This document shows, piece by piece, positions 6,052-7,643 of a stretch of 7,643 nucleotides of DNA; within the stretch, counting starts at the first letter, position 1, and the number at the start of each line of letters is the position of its first letter. Where the stretch lies: assembly GCA_025352845.1 (NCBI GenBank), contig JANXSC010000378.1, positions 1 to 7,643 of the forward strand. The letters run 5' to 3'. Under the pieces are notes generated by a model that saw nothing but the letters and a program-made list of their open reading frames with translations, was not told where the DNA came from and did no database searches. The translations under genes were made by a program, and so were the position numbers. The stretch is from Opitutaceae bacterium (GTDB lineage: Bacteria; Verrucomicrobiota; Verrucomicrobiia; Opitutales; Opitutaceae).

Positions 6052-6525
6052 ATGCACGCGCTGTCGCTCTACCTCGACACCTCGGTGATCGGCGGCTATT
6101 TCGATGTCGATTTCATGGCGGACACGCGGGCGCTGTGGCGGCAGATGGAAGCGGGGCGCTTTCGTTTTGTTTCTTCAGTGCTCGTCGATCAGGAAATTTC
6201 CCGCGCACCCGAATCTATGCGCAGACTCATGCGCGAGACCTTTGCCCCGGCTGACGTTCTGCCCATGACCGCCGAGGCGCTGGAACTGGCCGGACACTAC
6301 CTCGCCAACAAAGTCGTGCCGCCCGATTCCACGGACGACGCGCGCCATGCGGCGCTCTGCTCGGTATCACGGTTCGATTACCTCGTGAGTTGGAATTTCA
6401 AGCATCTGGCCAACGTCCGGCGCGAGTCCGCCTTCAATGCGGTGAATGTCTTGCAGGGCTACCCGCCCCTGCGCATTGTGCCGCCAACCTTCCTGATCCA
6501 TGGCCACGAAGAAAAAGACCTTTGA
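6052..6525 (+). CDS. PIN-domain ribonuclease, VapC-like toxin
   Basis: 157 residues from ATG 6052. A GTG at 5977 would add 25 residues, but the PIN fold normally begins within a few residues of the LYLDTS strand, so I use the later start. PIN features: first catalytic Asp in SLYLDTSVIGGYFD (Asp9), Glu48 in VLVDQEI, the central acidic cluster STDDARHAAL (Asp95, Asp96), and the final DYLVSWNFKHLAN (109-121). The last is a hallmark of one VapC branch, followed by the usual AFNAVNVLQGYPPLRIVPP end. Length fits the family. PIN toxins are Mg-dependent RNases that cut tRNA, rRNA or mRNA and are held in check by a small partner. The candidate partner here begins inside the toxin's last codons (26-base overlap), an inverted order from classic vapBC where the antitoxin comes first. 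The target RNA cannot be told. Confidence 0.85.
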   Translation: MHALSLYLDTSVIGGYFDVDFMADTRALWRQMEAGRFRFVSSVLVDQEISRAPESMRRLMRETFAPADVLPMTAEALELAGHYLANKVVPPDSTDDARHAALCSVSRFDYLVSWNFKHLANVRRESAFNAVNVLQGYPPLRIVPPTFLIHGHEEKDL

Positions 6526-6679
6526 TGCGGTGGTGGAGTCGCGCCGCTGGCGGCGAACGACGAGTCGGCTGCTGAACAAGATGACCGCCGATGAGCAAAT
6601 CGCGTTTCTGAACCGTAGTCTGAAAGATTGGCCCGCAGCATCCTCAGCCAAGCCCGGACGCGAGCTGGCGCATCGCTGA
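6500..6679 (+). CDS. Small antitoxin-like partner of the PIN toxin (copy 1)
   Basis: 59 residues, ATG 6500, TGA 6677-6679, starting inside the PIN gene in another frame and overlapping it by 26 bases. The protein is short, basic and helical: MATKKKTFDAVVESRRWRR, then MTADEQIAFLNR and the end GRELAHR. The opening 'K-x-F-D-A-V-x-x-x-R-x-R' resembles that of small partner proteins found beside this PIN branch, which bind and block the nuclease. That resemblance is from memory and not a database match. The overlap suggests coupled translation, so the partner would be made whenever the toxin is. There is no obvious DNA-binding domain (no AbrB or ribbon-helix-helix pattern), so autoregulation may be absent. 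Reality is supported strongly by the paralogue at 6722-6901 with identical length and conserved ends. Confidence 0.75.
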   Translation: MATKKKTFDAVVESRRWRRTTSRLLNKMTADEQIAFLNRSLKDWPAASSAKPGRELAHR

Positions 6680-6690
6680 AGTCCGGGTCT

Positions 6691-6747
6691 GTGCGCATCA
6701 TCGCGCCAACTTTCCTCATCCATGGCCACGAAAACCAAGAGCTTTGA
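6691..6747 (+). pseudogene. 3' remnant of a second PIN toxin gene
   Basis: The frame from GTG 6691 to TGA 6745-6747 reads VRIIAPTFLIHGHENQEL, matching the end of the intact toxin (LRIVPPTFLIHGHEEKDL) at 12 of 18 positions. It overlaps the second antitoxin-like gene by 26 bases, exactly as in the complete module. The toxin body (about 139 residues with all catalytic residues) is missing: directly upstream is the end of antitoxin copy 1. It may survive because its last third is also antitoxin coding sequence, or because an 18-codon leader starting at the GTG still couples translation to the antitoxin (inference). Confidence 0.7.
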
Positions 6748-6901
6748 CGCCGTGGCGGCGTCCCACCGCTGGCGGATTGCCGCGGGGAAACGATTGGCGA
6801 CGATGACGCCAGTGCAACGCCGTGAACATTTGCGCCGCACGACTGAGACGTTTTTTGCGGCGAAGTCGGCGCGCACCGCGCGCGAGCTGGCGCAACGCTG
6901 A
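6722..6901 (+). CDS. Small antitoxin-like protein, orphan (copy 2)
   Basis: 59 residues, ATG 6722, TGA 6899-6901. By direct comparison it shares 27 of 59 residues with copy 1 without gaps: MATK-K-FDAV--S-RWR at the start, L--MT in the middle and RELA-R at the end. The divergent centre (copy 1 TADEQIAFLNR, copy 2 TPVQRREHLRR) would be the place for altered partner choice. It has no intact toxin of its own, so it may neutralise the nearby PIN protein, neutralise a related toxin elsewhere, or be decaying. The absence of stops or indels at this divergence argues that it has been under selection. It ends 26 bases before the secreted-protein gene. Confidence 0.68.
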   Translation: MATKTKSFDAVAASHRWRIAAGKRLATMTPVQRREHLRRTTETFFAAKSARTARELAQR

Positions 6902-6927
6902 ACGTGTTTCGTTTATTTTACGTCGCG

Positions 6928-7602
6928 ATGAATGCGAAGTCGGGAATTCTTTCTCTCTGCGCAGCGCTGACAACGCTGGCTTCCTCAGCGTCGGCTCAAT
7001 CGTTACTGAACGAGCAATTCAGTGGATCCAGTCTCAGTTCGTCGAATTGGACATCCTCAATACCATTTTCGGATTCCGGTGTTTCCGTTGCGTCTGGAAG
7101 TTTGGCCCTTAGCAATGGAGGCGGTATCGTCTCAGTTGCGAGCTACTCCACGCCGATTGAAGTCACCTTCAGCTTCGCATTTACCGGCGGTTCTTACGAC
7201 AGTTTTCGGGTTTATACGCGGGCCGGGCAATTCAACTCGAATGGCTATGGGGCCAAGGGCGTTGGAGTTTCGTTTCGCCTTCAGGAAGACGCCGGGAACC
7301 TGAACGGAAACATTGCGTTGGAAGACAACGGCGCGGTGCTCGCGACAGGCACGATCGCCCTCGCCCGGAATACCTACTACACCGTGAGATTGGTCGATAC
7401 CGGCAGTTCGCTCAGCTTGTATTGGAATTCGAGCGCATCGGCCCTCAGCACCGTCACAACGGCGTCGTCCTACGGAAACAAGATTGTAGCATTTAATCGC
7501 GAAGGCGCCGGGCACGGTAGTTTGATCAGCGCTGGAAGCGTCACTGCTTTGGATTATCTTACGGTTTCTGCGCTGTCGCTGCCGGGGCGGGTTCAAGGAT
7601 GA
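6928..7602 (+). CDS. Secreted beta-sandwich (laminin-G/concanavalin-like) protein
   Basis: 224 residues from ATG 6928; a GTG at 6904 would add eight residues that spoil the signal peptide. Signal peptide 1-23 (Lys4, hydrophobic 7-18, SASA before Gln24). The mature part is rich in Ser, Gly, Asn and aromatic residues in alternating strands: LLNEQFSG opening (27-33), VTFSFAFTGGSYDSFRVYTRAGQF (79-102), GVSFRLQED (113-121), GTIALARNTYYTVRLVDTGSSLSLYWN (141-167) and SAGSVTALDYLTVSAL (201-216). This pattern fits the jelly-roll domains of surface proteins that bind polysaccharide or other ligands, but no catalytic or metal site is visible. In related proteins such a domain is often followed by a C-terminal sorting tail (for example PEP-CTERM); here the protein stops at SLPGRVQG. 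Codon use is visibly less GC-rich than in the rest of the window. Function unknown. Confidence 0.7.
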   Translation: MNAKSGILSLCAALTTLASSASAQSLLNEQFSGSSLSSSNWTSSIPFSDSGVSVASGSLALSNGGGIVSVASYSTPIEVTFSFAFTGGSYDSFRVYTRAGQFNSNGYGAKGVGVSFRLQEDAGNLNGNIALEDNGAVLATGTIALARNTYYTVRLVDTGSSLSLYWNSSASALSTVTTASSYGNKIVAFNREGAGHGSLISAGSVTALDYLTVSALSLPGRVQG

Positions 7603-7643
7603 GGTCGAATGCCCCACCTGACGTATAATGAAAGCCAAGCTGA

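Larger units (their letters stand above)
6470..6902 (+). repeat. Tandem imperfect duplication, 222-base register
   Basis: Two copies lie end to end: 6470-6680 and 6692-6902, with 12 bases between. Each holds the last codons of a PIN gene and a complete 59-codon antitoxin-like gene. Offset is exactly 222 at every landmark: TGCGCAT (6470 / 6692), the antitoxin ATG (6500 / 6722), the PIN stop TGA (6523 / 6745) and the end block CGCGAGCTGGCGCA (6659 / 6881). The block 6659-6680 matches 6881-6902 at 21 of 22 bases, while the middle is much more diverged. No indels have built up in either coding frame. Confidence 0.85.

Noticed and set aside
6367..6876. Minus-strand frame of 169 codons across the toxin-antitoxin region
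   Set aside because: Opposite strand of three supported plus-strand frames. Its internal similarity (FVAMD repeated) simply reflects the tandem duplication.
7584..7615. GGGGC / GCCCC inverted repeat with a 22-base loop after the secreted-protein domain, considered as terminator or integron attC site
   Set aside because: Arms are only five bases, the first lies inside the gene, there is no U run, and no attC core (GTTRRRY with its partner) is visible.
7132..7638. Minus-strand frame of 168 codons opposite the secreted protein
   Set aside because: The plus strand shows a signal peptide and a coherent beta-strand pattern; the minus product shows none.
1..7643. CRISPR array, tRNA, rRNA or insertion sequence
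   Set aside because: No regularly spaced short repeats, no cloverleaf or rRNA-like stretch, and no transposase motif or terminal inverted repeats were seen. The only repeat is the 222-base tandem unit.

Overview
The window is GC-rich, densely packed bacterial DNA with two unlike halves. Very high third-position GC, no recognisable Shine-Dalgarno sequence before any gene, and a PIN toxin with a small overlapping partner gene next to a secreted laminin-G-like protein are compatible with a Gram-negative of the Verrucomicrobiota (Opitutaceae-like) type. That placement is inference from general character only.

Left part (1-5582). Six minus-strand genes form one apparent operon read from about 5505 down to 1. 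In order they are: a small two-helix DUF2892 membrane protein (5275-5505), a lipoprotein periplasmic adaptor (4246-5268), a 1089-residue RND efflux permease (980-4249), a cytoplasmic rhodanese (594-983), a second DUF2892 protein (345-536), and an exported rhodanese cut by the window edge (1-285). The first four are almost fused: a 6-base gap, then GTGA and ATGA stop/start overlaps. An ArsR-family repressor (5583-5924) is divergent, and the 77-base gap holds an inverted repeat, ATATG-N10-CATAT, that is a good operator candidate. E. coli YgaP joins a rhodanese and a DUF2892 membrane unit in one protein; here the same parts are separate genes wrapped round an RND pump. The natural reading is an ArsR-controlled, sulfane-sulfur (persulfide) linked export or detoxification system. 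The substrate is not known, and no outer-membrane channel gene is visible.

Middle (5922-6029). A hairpin overlaps the arsR stop codon. On the minus strand there is a short, coding-like, start-less reading frame that could be the C-terminal stub of a lost convergent gene.

Right part (6052-6902). A PIN-domain (VapC-type) toxin gene overlaps by 26 bases a 59-codon antitoxin-like gene. A second, 46%-identical 59-codon antitoxin-like gene follows at an exact 222-base offset. It is preceded by the last 18-19 codons of a second PIN gene, still open and still overlapping in the same way. This looks like the ghost of a second toxin-antitoxin module whose toxin body is gone.

End (6928-7643). A secreted, Ser/Gly/Asn-rich beta-sandwich protein of lower GC, with a C-terminus that stops abruptly after the predicted domain. 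The last 41 bases show nothing I can name.
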